A stretch of DNA of 64,000 nt, taken from contig JAMXBD010000093.1 in the NCBI GenBank assembly GCA_024138025.1, forward strand, positions 744,001-808,000. Reading direction: 5' to 3'. The notes below the pieces were generated by a model, which was not told where the DNA came from, did no database searches, and saw only the letters and a program-made list of their open reading frames with translations. A program made the position numbers and the translations under genes. The DNA comes from Combretum micranthum (taxonomy: Eukaryota; Streptophyta; Magnoliopsida; Myrtales; Combretaceae). Each line of letters opens with the position of its first letter. The stretch's first letter is position 1. Below are positions 10,806 to 20,839 of the stretch, one piece after another.

Positions 10806-11730
10806 ATGGTTAGAGCAATTGGGAACCATTCAATGGAATTTCAAGATAAAGAGGATGGACTTCCAATGGAAAGGGCTTGGCACTCCTTAACTGGGGAACA
10901 TGAAGGATTACAGCTTGTTACTGGTAAGCATTTATCTAAAGTACTCCTTGATTCCAATTTTTCTAATGATGTACAATGCTGGGTTGTAATTGGTGATAAT
11001 AAAGATCAAAAGGAAATTCTTAAGCTATATCCTGAACTAGCTGACTTAATACATGAGTTTAATGGTCTGTTTGAAGAGCCTAGTGCTTTACCTCTAGTCG
11101 GTCTAGTAATCACAGGATTCATTTACACGAGCAAGTTGAACAGTTAATATTAAACCATATAGATATTCTAGTATTTAGAAATATATCCTTGAGGAAATGA
11201 TCAGAGAAATGATGATTAGTGGGGTTATTAGCGAAGCCATAGTCCATTTGTTTCCCCAGTAGTCTTGGTCGAAAAGAAGGATGGGACTTAGAGGATGTGT
11301 GTTGACTATAGGGAGCTAAATAAGCAGACGATTAAGGATAGATTTCCGATCCCTATTGTAGAAGATTTGTTTGATGAACTTAATGGGGCAAGTTATTTTG
11401 TAAATTGGATTCAAGATCCGGCTATCACCAAACCTTGATGCATCCAAAGGATATCTACAAAACAGCATTTAAAACCCATGACGGGTACTATGAATTCACA
11501 ATGATGCCGTTTGGGTTAACCAATGCTCCATCGACCTCCCAGGGAGTGATGAATGACATTTTTAGGCCACTCCTACGGATGTTTGTATTGGTACTGACCC
11601 AGCAAATGTGGAGGCGATTGCTTCAATGGCTTGAACCTAAAAATGTACACCAGCTAAGGGGTTTCTTGGGGCTGGCTGGGTACTATCGACGCTTTATTCA
11701 AGGTTTTGGTACCATTGCTAACCCTTGACC
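10806..11730 (+). pseudogene. Reverse transcriptase domain, internally deleted
   Basis: 10806-11147 holds the linker between protease and RT (KEILKLYPELADLIHEFNGLFEEP). Stops and shifts follow to 11400. The palm region is recognisable in [36 protein letters not shown] and MNDIFRPLLR (11400-11580). Directly after FVLV the sequence jumps to the thumb/connection region (LEPKNVHQLRGFLGLAGYYR). About 55 codons normally found here, including the catalytic DD box, are therefore missing. The enzyme would be inactive. Confidence 0.9.
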
Positions 11731-11749
11731 CAATTATTGAAGAAGGACT

Positions 11750-12340
11750 TATTTTAGTGGAGTCCTATTTCATCTCAAGCATTTCAAAATTTGAAAAATG
11801 CCTTGATACACTATCCTGTCTTAAGACTACCCAACTATTCAAAGACATTTGTAGTAGAAACGGATGCTTGTAATGAAGGTGTTAGAATGTACTTATGCAA
11901 GAAAGGCATCTCATTGCTTATATAAGCAAAGTCTAGCCCTTATACACCGTGGCTTGTTAGTTTATGAAAAGAAGTTATTAGCATTAGTGTATGCTATTGA
12001 TAAGTGGTGACACTACTTACTTGGGAAACATTTCATCATACACACAGACCATCAAAGTTTGAAATATTTGTTGGAACAAAGATTAATTACACCAGCTCAA
12101 CAAAAATGGTTAACTAAATTGATGGGTTTAGATTATTCTATTGAGTTCAAGAGTAGCAAATCTAATGTTGCTGCAGATTGCTTGTCTAGGAGGGATAGCC
12201 ATCAGCTCGATAACTTGGTCACAACTATGATAGCACTAGAACTTATGACTAAGATACGATTGAGCTGGATTTTACTTAGGAGGTTTGCTACTGTTATTGA
12301 GCAATTAGAGGGGGGAAATTCAGTCAAATATTTTTTATAA
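11750..12340 (+). pseudogene. RNase H domain remnant
   Basis: FVVETDACNEG (about 11849-11881), with the first catalytic Asp, and the later block HTDHQSLKYLLEQRLITPAQ (about 12040) mark the Ty3-type RNase H. The run ending NVAADCLSRR (about 12195) is the usual end of the domain. Stops interrupt the middle. Confidence 0.88.
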
Positions 12341-12379
12341 GGATTCAATTTTGAGACAAAAAGGAAAGGTGGTAATTGG

Positions 12380-12469
12380 ACCCTCAGTGTGTTGAAGACT
12401 AAGATTTTACGCATGTATCATGATGGACCTATTGTGGGATACTTTGGAGCTGATGCAACTTATAAACAC
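12380..12469 (+). pseudogene. Integrase N-terminal zinc-finger region, left fragment
   Basis: MYHDGPIVGYFGADATYKH carries the two His of the HHCC zinc-binding region. The frame is cut at 12470 by the SINE-like array and resumes at 14205, where the last 36 bp of this fragment are repeated. Confidence 0.85.
12434..12469 (+). repeat. 36-bp flanking duplication, left copy
   Basis: GTGGGATACTTTGGAG and the following 20 bases are repeated at 14205-14240 with one mismatch (T/C). This brackets the inserted array exactly. Confidence 0.92.
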
Positions 12470-12480
12470 AACAAAACACG

Positions 12481-12691
12481 GTGTGATGCCAGGGCAGGAC
12501 GGAACCCAACCACTAGCCCCCGTAGCAAGGGAATACACCCACGCGGCCAGGACGGAACTGGTGCTACGAGCACAAGAAGGTATTGTTACCCTCAGGCCAT
12601 AATACACCCCAGCCTGCAGACTCTAGGGGTCGAACCTGGGACCTGAGGCTTTTGCCTGCCCCAAAGGCAGCACCTCTCACCAGCTAAGCTG
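12481..12691 (-). repeat. SINE-like unit 1 (type 1, tail-truncated)
   Basis: Minus orientation. It lacks the last 40 or so bases of the tail (the part ending GGGGGTGTGACA). The head abuts unit 2 at the head-to-head palindrome centred near 12691. Confidence 0.7.
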
Positions 12692-12938
12692 CAGCTTAGT
12701 TGGTGAGAGGTGCTGCCTTTGGGGCAGGCAAAAGCCTCAGGTCCCAGGTTCGACCCCTAGAGTCTGCAGGCTGGGGTGTATTATGGCCTGAGGGTAACAA
12801 TACCTTCTTGTGCTCGTAGCACCAGTTCCGTCCTGGCCGCGTGGGTGTATTCCCTTGCTACGGGGGCTAGTGGTTGGGTTCCGTCCTGCCCTGGCATCAC
12901 ACCCTGGGGAGATTGGCCCTAGTAGAGGGGGTGTGACA
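12692..12938 (+). repeat. SINE-like unit 2 (type 1, complete)
   Basis: Head AGCTTAGTTGGTGAGAGG, B-box GGTTCGACCCCT at 12747-12758, tail GGGGGTGTGACA. It is followed by the tail-to-tail palindrome at 12935-12960, whose core is AAAAAGGCGCCTTTTT. Confidence 0.75.
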
Positions 12939-12956
12939 TAAAAAGGCGCCTTTTTA

Positions 12957-13203
12957 TGTCACACCCCCTCTACTAGGGCCAATCTCCCCAGGGTGTGATG
13001 CCAGGGCAGGACGGAACCCAACCACTAGCCCCCGTAGCAAGGGAATACACCCACGCGGCCAGGACGGAACTGGTGCTACGAGCACAAGAAGGTATTGTTA
13101 CCCTCAGGCCATAATACACCCCAGCCTGCAGACTCTAGGGGTCGAACCTGGGACCTGAGGCTTTTGCCTGCCCCAAAGGCAGCACCTCTAACCAACTAAG
13201 CTG
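12957..13203 (-). repeat. SINE-like unit 3 (type 1, complete)
   Basis: Minus orientation and nearly identical to unit 2. It begins TGTCACACCCCC on the plus strand and ends in a head-to-head junction with unit 4. Confidence 0.75.
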
Positions 13204-13449
13204 CAGCTTAGCTGGTGAGAGGTGCTGCCTTTGGGGCAGGCAAAAGCCTCAGGTCCCAGGTTCGACCCTAGAGTCTGCAGGCTGGGGTGTATTATGGCCT
13301 GAGGGTAACAATACCTTCTTGTGCTCGTAGCACCAGTTCCGTCCTGGCCGCGTGGGTGTATTCCCTTGCTACGGGGGCTAGTGGTTGGGTTCCGTCCTGC
13401 CCTGGCATCACACCCTGGGGAGATTGGCCCTAGTAGAGGGGGTGTGACA
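13204..13449 (+). repeat. SINE-like unit 4 (type 1, complete)
   Basis: Plus orientation, nearly identical to unit 2 but with one C missing in the B-box context. It is followed by AAAAAGGCGCCTTTTT at 13451-13466. Confidence 0.75.
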
Positions 13450-13466
13450 TAAAAAGGCGCCTTTTT

Positions 13467-13519
13467 GTGACGACCCCCTCATGAGGGACCCACCACGCCA
13501 AGGTATTATTACGCTAGCT
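13467..13519 (-). repeat. Type 2 SINE-like tail fragment
   Basis: This is the reverse complement of the tail of the type 2 unit at 13768-13938 (GTGACGACCCCCTCATGAGG and onward). The head is missing. It joins directly to unit 5. Confidence 0.7.
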
Positions 13520-13520
13520 A

Positions 13521-13767
13521 TGTCACACCCCCTCTACTAGGGCCAATCTCCCCAGGGTGTGATGCCAGGGCAGGACGGAACCCAACCACTAGCCCCCGTA
13601 GCAAGGGAATACACCCACGCGGCCAGGACGGAACTGGTGCTACGAGCACAAGAAGGTATTGTTACCCTCAGGCCATAATACACCCCAGCCTGCAGACTCT
13701 AGGGGTCGAACCTGGGACCTGAGGCTTTTGCCTGCCCCAAAGGCAGCACCTCTCACCAACTAAGCTG
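13521..13767 (-). repeat. SINE-like unit 5 (type 1, complete)
   Basis: Minus orientation. Its head meets the head of the type 2 unit. Confidence 0.75.
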
Positions 13768-13938
13768 CAGCTTAGCTGGTGAAGGCGTTCTCCTTGTGAG
13801 GGACAAAAGGCTAGTGTCCTGGGTTCGATTCCTTGCGGGGACGGGGTTCGTGGGATTCTGCAGGATCCTTAGCCCTAACTTCGGGAGCTAGCGTAACAAT
13901 ACCTTGGCGTGGTGGGTCCCTCATGAGGGGGTCGTCAC
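13768..13938 (+). repeat. SINE-like unit 6 (type 2, complete)
   Basis: It shares the head AGCTTAGCTGGTGA with type 1, then diverges. It has its own B-box GGTTCGATTCC (13822-13832), a shorter body and a tail ending GGGGGTCGTCAC, then AAAAAGGCGCCTTTTT at 13939-13954. It is thus a second, related SINE-like family in the same array. Confidence 0.7.
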
Positions 13939-13956
13939 AAAAAGGCGCCTTTTTAT

Positions 13957-14204
13957 GCAGCTTAGCTGGTGAGAGGTGCTGCCTTTGGGGCAGGCAAAAG
14001 CCTCAGGTCCCAGGTTCGACCCCTAGAGTCTGCAGGCTGGGGTGTATTATGGCCTGAGGGTAACAATACCTTCTTGTGCTCGTAGCACCAGTTCCGTCCT
14101 GGCCGCGTGGGTGTATTCCCTTGCTACGGGGGCTAGTGGTTGGGTTCCGTCCTGCCCTGGCATCACACCCTGGGGAGATTGGCCCTAGTAGAGGGGGTGT
14201 GACA
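13957..14204 (+). repeat. SINE-like unit 7 (type 1, complete)
   Basis: Plus orientation, following the type 2 unit head to tail. It ends GGGGGTGTGACA exactly at the right copy of the 36-bp flanking duplication (14205-14240). Confidence 0.75.
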
Positions 14205-14805
14205 GTGGGATACTCTGGAGCTGATGCAACTTATAAACACATTTCCTCCATTTTTTATTGGCCTAAAATGGAGAGGGATGTTAAGCAATTTGTAAGGGAA
14301 TGTGCAATTTGTCAACGATATAAGTATGAGAATGTTGCTTCTCCAAGACGCTTACAACCACTAAACATTCCCACTGAATGTTGGAAAGAAATCAGTTTAG
14401 ATGTTATGGAAGGGTTACCCAAATCAAATGGAAAGGATGCGATTTTAATGGTTGTGGATAGATTAAGCAAGTATAGTCATTTCCTGACTCTAACTCATCC
14501 ATATCTAGCAGCTCAAGTCGCTTAAGTGTTCCTAGATAATGTCTATAAACTCCATGGTTTACCCGAAACCATTACTAGTGACAGAGATCCTCTCTTCATT
14601 AGTACTTTTTGACAGGAATTCTTCAAATTACAAAGGGTTGCTCTCAATATCTCAACGGCCTACCACCCCCAAACTAATGGATAAATGGAGGTGGTGAATA
14701 AATGTTTAGAAACTTATTTGAGGTGTATGACAGGGGAGTACCCTAAACGTTGGAGACAATATCTATCACTAGCTGAATATTGGTACAACACTAATTTCCA
14801 TTCCA

Positions 14806-14847
<42 letters not shown>

Positions 14848-15160
14848 CTAAATTCTTTATGGGTATGAACCCCCAGTTCATCTACCGTACATTCCTAGGG
14901 ATTCAAGGAATGCAGTAGTAGATCACATTTTGACAACCAGAGAAGGCATGTTAAGGATGTTGAAATTTCATCTAAGGAGGGCTCAGAACAGAATGAAAAC
15001 CCTAGCTGATAGAAAAAGGAGCGAACATAGTTTCAAGATCGGGGATCTAATCCTATTGAAGTTACAACCCTATCGTCAAGGTTCCTTGAAGGCATCTAGG
15101 GTTCATAAACTTAATCATAAATATTATGGACCTTTCAAAATTATTCAATAGATAGGGAAG
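14205..15160 (+). pseudogene. Integrase catalytic core and C-terminal region
   Basis: The frame resumes with the rest of the HHCC finger (CAICQ, about 14310). The DDE core follows: D in ISLDVMEGLP (about 14392-14421), D in ITSDRDPLF (about 14572-14600), and the region of the E around YHPQTNG.MEVVNK (about 14660-14705), with a stop before the Met. A run of 34 A (14809-14842) replaces a few codons of the core. The GPF of the GPY/F module is in YYGPFKIIQ (about 15124-15150). Integrase would insert the cDNA into the host chromosome; this copy is interrupted by stops. Confidence 0.9.
14809..14842 (+). repeat. Homopolymer A34 inside the integrase
   Basis: Thirty-four consecutive A interrupt the coding homology between NTNFHSS and the downstream ILYG-type block. 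The run probably grew by slippage. Its exact length is vulnerable to sequencing error. Confidence 0.85.
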
Positions 15161-15172
15161 GTAGCGTATAAA

Positions 15173-15463
15173 TTGGACTTACCAGCTGAATCCTCAGTTC
15201 ATCCAACCTTTCATGTATTGCAATTGAAGAAATTCCATAGTCCATGTCTAGATCTGTCATCTCAGCTACCTGATTCAACAAATGACAAGGAGTTAGAACC
15301 TGCAACAATTCTAGATCGTAAGATGGTTAAACAAGGAATAGGAACTAAGACTATGTTACTTATCTTGTGGAAGGGATTGTCACTGACTAAGACCACTTGG
15401 GAGTACTTACATGATCTCCAACTGAGATTTCCTCAAAACCCTTTGTGGTCAAGGGTTTCCTAA
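15173..15463 (+). pseudogene. Integrase C-terminus with chromodomain
   Basis: The open frame contains the SSVHPTFHVLQLKKF linker. A chromodomain-like module follows: PATILDRKMVKQG (about 15299-15337), LILWKGLSLTKTTWEYL and the end LQLRFPQ. Such chromodomains direct chromovirus integration to particular chromatin. The aromatic/WE signature (TTWEYL) is present. The stop at 15461-15463 is just before the polypurine tract. Confidence 0.88.
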
Positions 15464-15474
15464 GGAGAAGAGAA
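15462..15474 (+). other. Polypurine tract
   Basis: AAGGAGAAGAGAA directly abuts the 3' LTR start at 15475. It would prime plus-strand DNA synthesis. Its position supports the LTR boundary inferred from the split 5' LTR. Confidence 0.85.
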
Positions 15475-15985
15475 TTTCATTGGGTTGCATGTGATAGGGA
15501 GTGATCAAGTTAAACTGAAAGAAGACTTATGGCTAATAGTACTAAGTTGTGATATTTTGAAGAAACGGTAGCAAATGGATCAGGCTAAAATAATTAGGAG
15601 TGGGTTGTATTTGGAGCAGGCCTAACTTAAGTAATTAATTAGATTTGTTTGGGTCAATTAGTAAAAGGCCACCCGATTAATTATATAGTTTTATCTTTCT
15701 GCAATAGATAAATATTCTAGAATTAAATTAGTTATAACTATTTTGCTGAGGTGGCTATTATTAGCACATGTTCTCACATGGTTTGTAACAAACTAGGAAT
15801 CTGATATCTATATATTTTGATGAAAAAAAAAACCCAAAAAAAATCATACAGAAAATCCAAAAAAATATTATTGCTCCAATTCTGAGTTTGCATTCAAACA
15901 CAGAATACTCGCTTGAATTCGAGCCTTATTTCTTGTATCCGAGCAAATTTAATTTTCTTCGTGAAATTAATACCATCATGCTTCA
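15475..15985 (+). repeat. Gypsy 3' LTR (511 bp)
   Basis: Uninterrupted partner of the split 5' LTR. Its start TTTCATTGGG corresponds to TGTCATCGGG at 6087, so the TG terminus is mutated to TT. It ends ATGCTTCA at 15985. Confidence 0.92.
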
Positions 15986-16930
15986 TCCACCAAAGCCAGT
16001 CACCACCAACCAAAATTGCAATAGAATTGAGACCCTCTCCCGCACTGAGCTATCAAACAGCCATCCACAACAATCCCACTTGCTGTTGACTCCGACAAGA
16101 CCCAAATCCAAAGTTGAGTCACAGTGCCACACATGTTGACTCGACCTACAAAATAACACATCCCATTCACGGAGTCGCCAGGACGAACTCGACGTATCAA
16201 CCCCCTCCATGAACTAACTTGTCCAAACCCATCCGCTAATCCACGCTTGTTCGACTTCAACCCTCCACGCTCCGCATCCTGTGCTCCGCCTCCCTTCATT
16301 CATCTTATGTCCACAAGGTCGTGGGTTTTCGATTTTTTCGGCTGATCAAACCGGTCTAGGTTAAACTCCAACAATGAAGGTAATAGAGTTTATTCTGATG
16401 CAATTTAATGATATTTATGATATTGTCATGTATTTTTGTGATATAAGATGAGGCAAATTGTGATTTATAGTTGGAGCTTATGCTGGAGACAGTAGTTGTA
16501 ATCAATGTTCTCAGACCTGAATCAACCCAACAAGTTTAACCAGATTCAATTAGAGCTGGCCATAAAAGCGGATAGTCCATGCATTTGGCCTAAATTTGCA
16601 TCAACTCGGATTGATCCAGTTGACCCAAGCGGTTGGATCAGTACCTAGTCCACTAAGTTTTAAATGTATATTCATACTATATTATAAATTTATAAAATAT
16701 AATCATTATATTATTATTTCTTTTCTTATTAAGATATATACCTTGTATAGATTTAAACTAAATATAGAATTGAGCAGTATCATATGCATTTATCTTTCAT
16801 AATTAAAATATGCATTAAATTTTTACTTTTTATTCAACCTAATTTAACCTTCAATTGAACTCTGTTCAACCCCTTGACCTCTAGCTATACTAGTTGTAAT
16901 GAGTTGTTGATGGTCATGACAAATAGAGAT
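15986..16930 (+). repeat. Repeat 'A', right part
   Basis: It is inverted relative to 20840-21405: CCACCAAAGCCAGTCACC here corresponds to the complement of GGCTTTAGTGG near 21390. ATGTATTTTTGTGATA near 16430 corresponds to the complement near 20930. A 388-bp insertion (16503-16890) is absent from the inverted copy. Open frames on either strand give no recognisable protein. Confidence 0.7.
16503..16890. mobile_element. Small non-autonomous insertion with 8-10 bp target duplication
   Basis: The segment is bounded by the direct repeat TAGTTGTAAT (16493-16502 and 16891-16900). The inverted copy of repeat A near 20860 has a single copy of this string and no insertion, so it is an empty site. Terminal inverted repeats are not evident. 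The duplication length suits a hAT derivative, but the class is not proven. Confidence 0.65.
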
Positions 16931-17539
16931 GCAATCGAGACAGATTTGGGATGGGTTATATAAGGCTTGTGCGGACACCCAAACTTGACTTGGGACTCTA
17001 TTTGTAATACTCAAACTTGCCCTTAAAGGGTTTTGAACTTTACTTGCCGAGCCTTGCTAACCCAACAACATGACATTTGTATTGATTTTTTTTTTATTAT
17101 TATTATTATTATTTTCATTCTCCTTTTTATTGTTTTGAAATGTTTATTCATATTTTGAGAAAGAACAAATTAAAAAAAAAAAAAAGGAGATAGAGGGATA
17201 TTTCAGTAGTATATAATCGATCCAAATTTTAGAGGTTGTCTGACATTTGAGAATCATGAAAGAAATGATATTACATATCTATTATACCACCATAATCCAA
17301 ATCTAATTGAATACAACAACTTCCACCCATATTTTTGTCTAAATATAAAATGACACATGATTCACTACCACTAGAAAAAAGAAGAAAAGGAGAAGAAGAA
17401 AGAAAAGTGACGATATAAAATCATAGTAACATGGAACAATTCTCATATATATTACAACACAAAACAAACAATGAAATTAATAGCAAATTAAATTAAATAA
17501 TCTCATATCAATTTCTAAATTTGAGAGCAAACTCTGAGT

Positions 17540-18700
17540 ATACATCAATGCTTTTATTGTATATGGATTGAGTCAGCTCCTATGGGAGCTAATTATTTTT
17601 CTACCAGTACTACAAGCAGATTCAGAAGCAACTATGGACATAGGATTAGCCAGGAAATCTCTAGCTACTTCTTGTAGTATAGGATATTTTATTCCATTCA
17701 TTTTCTACCACTCAAGAATATTAAATTTGGAGTTCGCCACCTAAGGAATTGGAACCTCATCTAAATAATGGTCTAACTCACATTTTACATAAACTTGAAT
17801 ATCATCATTGCTAGTAGTTATCAAATATTATTCAAATCCGTCTAATGCCCATCATAAGATCACCTCAAAATGCAACATTAGTGCTACTACCACCTCTTGA
17901 AGGAACTGGAGAAGATCTACTGGATACACCCCTACCACTACAAGATTTGGCTCTAGACTAGTGTTCTTTAATCAAATTATAATAAGTGTCCTCATATTTT
18001 GTACCTCTATAGCAGCATTATCTCCAAAGATAGAACGAAACACAAACTCTAAACCCTAATCTTGTAACACGAATCCAAAATAGTACAAACAGTCATAATG
18101 ATGTCCACATCTTCCCAATATTATTGAAACATTTTATCAACCACTGCACTATTCTTCATGTCTAAAGTGCTCTTCCATCTAATCATACCTTCCTAGTCAC
18201 ATATACTTTTATTAAAAAGGAAAAAAAAAAGTTCGCATGTTAATATTGAGTGTCAAAGAAAATATCAATTACCTCATAAAAAATTGATAACTTGATGCGA
18301 ATTTTCTCGACCATCTACCGAGAATTAAGCCCTCTAAGCATTGCCATCAACTTTGATTTTTGCTCATTGTATATCTTGAAAATATTCTTTTTTATAGTTG
18401 TGTGATTAACATGCTTAACAAGGGATTGAATACCATACACAGTCTCTAAAGTGCCCGTGTTCAACAATTGACATAGAATACTCATGAACAATAATAGCCT
18501 TTGCAAGCTTTTACCTAGCAATATATTGTACACCTTAATAAATGGTTGTGTAAGTGCTTTGTACCATTTTTATTTTTTGGTTTCAACTTTTTCTCACAAT
18601 GGTTACAGACTGCAAATTCCACTCCATTAATTGTTTTTTCAACCATCATTCCACATAAAAGAAGTCAACTTACAATTATTAGAATTATTCATTTGACTGA
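17540..18700 (-). pseudogene. hAT transposase remnant, left copy
   Basis: On the minus strand, 18533-18315 encodes a stretch including GIQSLVKHVNHTTIKKNIF and KIYNEQKSKLMAMLRGLNSR, typical of the middle of plant ZBED/RICESLEEPER-type hAT transposases. Further downstream (about 17745-17550) is the C-terminal dimerisation region (YPILQEVARDFLANPMS-like; stops present). The catalytic middle is largely deleted. It is clearly non-functional and is the diverged inverted partner of the copy at 23.3-24.5 kb. Confidence 0.7.
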
Positions 18701-19415
18701 CTGTGCTTCATACACAAGAATATGAGGCAGATAGTGGTTTTCCCTGATAGTCTATTTGCAACTCAAGGTTATGAACATTATTTTCCATAATTACCTCAAG
18801 TTCATCAATTCTCAATGGTGGAGCAATTAACACATGAAAGCACAAGCACACATATACCAGTTGAGTGGCTATCTTGAAAAGAAATTAAAATAAGATCAGC
18901 AAAAGTATCACATATTATTTGAATTTACCAAATATAAAATATGTAAAAAGTAAATAACATTGCAGCATTATTATCAATGTCCATATTATTAGTCTCATAA
19001 AAAATGTCAAGATATATATTATTAATTTTCATTAATAATGGTCATAAATTGGTTCATATATATTACTAATTTTCATTAATTACTATTAACTATAGTACTA
19101 ATAATATCATCTATCATAACATAATATATCTTCATACTGTTAATTATTGAAACCTTGCTAAATGAAATTTCTACACTACTTCCATATGTTTGCATTTGAT
19201 ATCATATCAACTACACTAGAGTATAACAAATTAGTAGACATACCAAATTAGAGGAAAAGGAAATCATAAAGCATTTAATAATGTACGTATGTCCATACAT
19301 TACAACTATGGTAGAGATGAAACTCTACATTGATTTTAGAAGAAATATAGATTGTATAAGATAACACAGACAAGAGAGCTAGATAGCCAAAGTTAGACAC
19401 TTGATCATGTTGTAG

Positions 19416-20071
19416 TAGAGGTGTTCATGGATCGGTTACCAGGTCCGTGACCCTATTTTTTAAACTAACCATAATGTTCGGTTTTTAATATCTTGATCCT
19501 TAACAAGTCCATTATAAACGGTTAACCGCCTTAACTGTTAACCGTTTTATTAGGTTAATTTATTCGATTTTCGATTTTTAACCATTTAACGTAATGGTTT
19601 CAACAAATCAAATTGATAATTTCAATAAACCTTATTTTTTGGCCTTTATCATAGAGTTTTATATATATTACAAGAGCCAAAAAAAGAAAAAGGAAATCAA
19701 ATTAAGAAAAAGGGAAAAAACAAACATTTAGATGTATCATCATCAACAAAAATCAAATCAAATCAATTATTACATTAACTCTCATTAAATATAGAAAATA
19801 TTATTTTAATCAAAATCTAAGGAATATGAATATAGGTAAATTATATGTATCTGTAAATTATATATATAATATATTTATAAATATTGAAACGGTTAATCGT
19901 TAACTGTCGATTTTTTGTGGTTACAAACTGAAACCAAAACCCAAAACCAGAAAAAAAATAAAAATTATAATCCTAAACCGAAACCAATGGACCAGTTAAC
20001 CATGTTTTTTGGATTGGTTTTACGGTTTTGGATCGGTTTTTCGGTTTCATCGGTTTTTTTACACACCCCTA
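19416..20071. mobile_element. hAT-type MITE (656 bp)
   Basis: It begins TAGAGGTGTTCATGGATCGG and ends CGGTTTTTTTACACACCCCTA, inverted termini of the TAGGGGTG type common in plant hAT elements. GGTTAACCG-like and CGGTTTTT-like subterminal motifs repeat in both orientations. The 8-bp target duplications are tgttgtag (19408-19415) and tgctgtag (20072-20079), with one mismatch. The other inverted arm near 22560 lacks it. No transposase is encoded. Confidence 0.85.
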
Positions 20072-20839
20072 TGCTGTAGTGGCATTGACTTCAGTTGTGG
20101 TGGTGGTGTAGGTAGATCCATAGCCAGCCCTTATTCAATGTTGTCCTAGTAACATAAAACTGCTTGGATAGTTTGGATAGCATGAAATTGACAGACGAAG
20201 CATATGATAAATAAGATGTCTGTTATTTTTTTAACCTCTTTGAACTTCTTAAAACACTTCCTATGAAAGGTGTCTCTGCATTTCAACTACAATATATATA
20301 TATATATATATATATGTAACATATTAATCTCATTCCATCAAATAAATTTTATCACTCCTCTTCGATGGAAGGATGGCTTAGAACAAGTTCTTAGTCTTAA
20401 TATTTAATTCAAGCCTAGTGATTTTTTCAATGGTATAATTACACCGCTTTGCAATTTACTAAATAAAATTTTTCTATCTTCAATTTGATGTTACATATAG
20501 CTAAATTTTCTCACTAAATTATGGAAACTAAGCAAATGAAAGCTTTCAACATTAAATCGAAAAGCAAGTTCCATAACTTGCACTCTAATCCCTTTTTTCT
20601 ACAAAAGACTATGCTTTTATAGAAAATGAATCCACTACCATGAAAAATCTGCGGCCTAAACCATAATATAAAATGAGTTAACTAAGCTAATGTGATCTAT
20701 GCTTGGCTTCTTCTCAAGACCATCTAGATATAGTAATTTCGAAAAGAGCCTAATAATTATTAGGTGTGTCTCTTTATCTTGTTAGAATAAATCATGTTGG
20801 TAATTTAAAAGTAGGATGACGTTTATTCTCATAGTTTAC

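Larger units (their letters stand above)
12470..14204. mobile_element. Palindromic array of GC-rich SINE-like units inserted in the integrase
   Basis: The 1735-bp block is strikingly GC-rich against the AT-rich surroundings. It is built from about seven tRNA-like-headed units in alternating orientation: six of type 1 (about 250 bp when complete) and one complete plus one fragmentary type 2. Heads meet at the palindrome TAAGCTGCAGCTTA and tails meet at AAAAAGGCGCCTTTTT. Each head carries an A-box-like TTAGCTGGTGAGAGG and a B-box GGTTCGACCCC, the internal RNA polymerase III promoter elements of tRNA-derived SINEs. A 36-bp direct repeat flanks the block, so it arrived as one event or grew inside one insertion. 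There is no protein-coding content; open frames here are incidental. Confidence 0.75.
6087..15985 (+). mobile_element. Ty3/gypsy (chromovirus-type) LTR retrotransposon, decayed and multiply interrupted
   Basis: The parts in order are: 5' LTR (6087-6109 plus 8790-9281), primer-binding site, gag, protease, reverse transcriptase, RNase H, integrase, chromodomain, polypurine tract and 3' LTR (15475-15985). The pol order RT-RNaseH-IN with a C-terminal chromodomain is diagnostic of Ty3/gypsy chromoviruses. Flanking 5-mers are tccat (6082-6086) and tccac (15986-15990), a target duplication with one mismatch. The LTRs differ at roughly 8-10% of positions by eye, so the insertion is old. Two insertions lie inside it: a solo LTR in the 5' LTR (6110-8789) and a SINE-like array in the integrase (12470-14204). 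Frames carry many stops and shifts and there is a deletion in RT, so it is not autonomous. Confidence 0.93.

Noticed and set aside
12389..12646. Open frames in the GC-rich block (also 13833-14057 and 14076-14200)
   Set aside because: They translate SINE-like units carrying Pol III boxes; the frames exist because the block is GC-rich and short of stop codons.
12692..12770. Genuine tRNA genes
   Set aside because: A- and B-box-like motifs are present, but no standard cloverleaf with a 7-bp acceptor stem and anticodon arm is evident, the units are about 250 bp long, and they are repeated. SINE-like heads fit better.
15983..16299. Minus-strand proteins of 75 and 99 codons (and the plus-strand 83-codon frame)
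   Set aside because: They overlap each other and their inverted counterpart at 21197-21403 is not conserved in frame; treated as repeat A.
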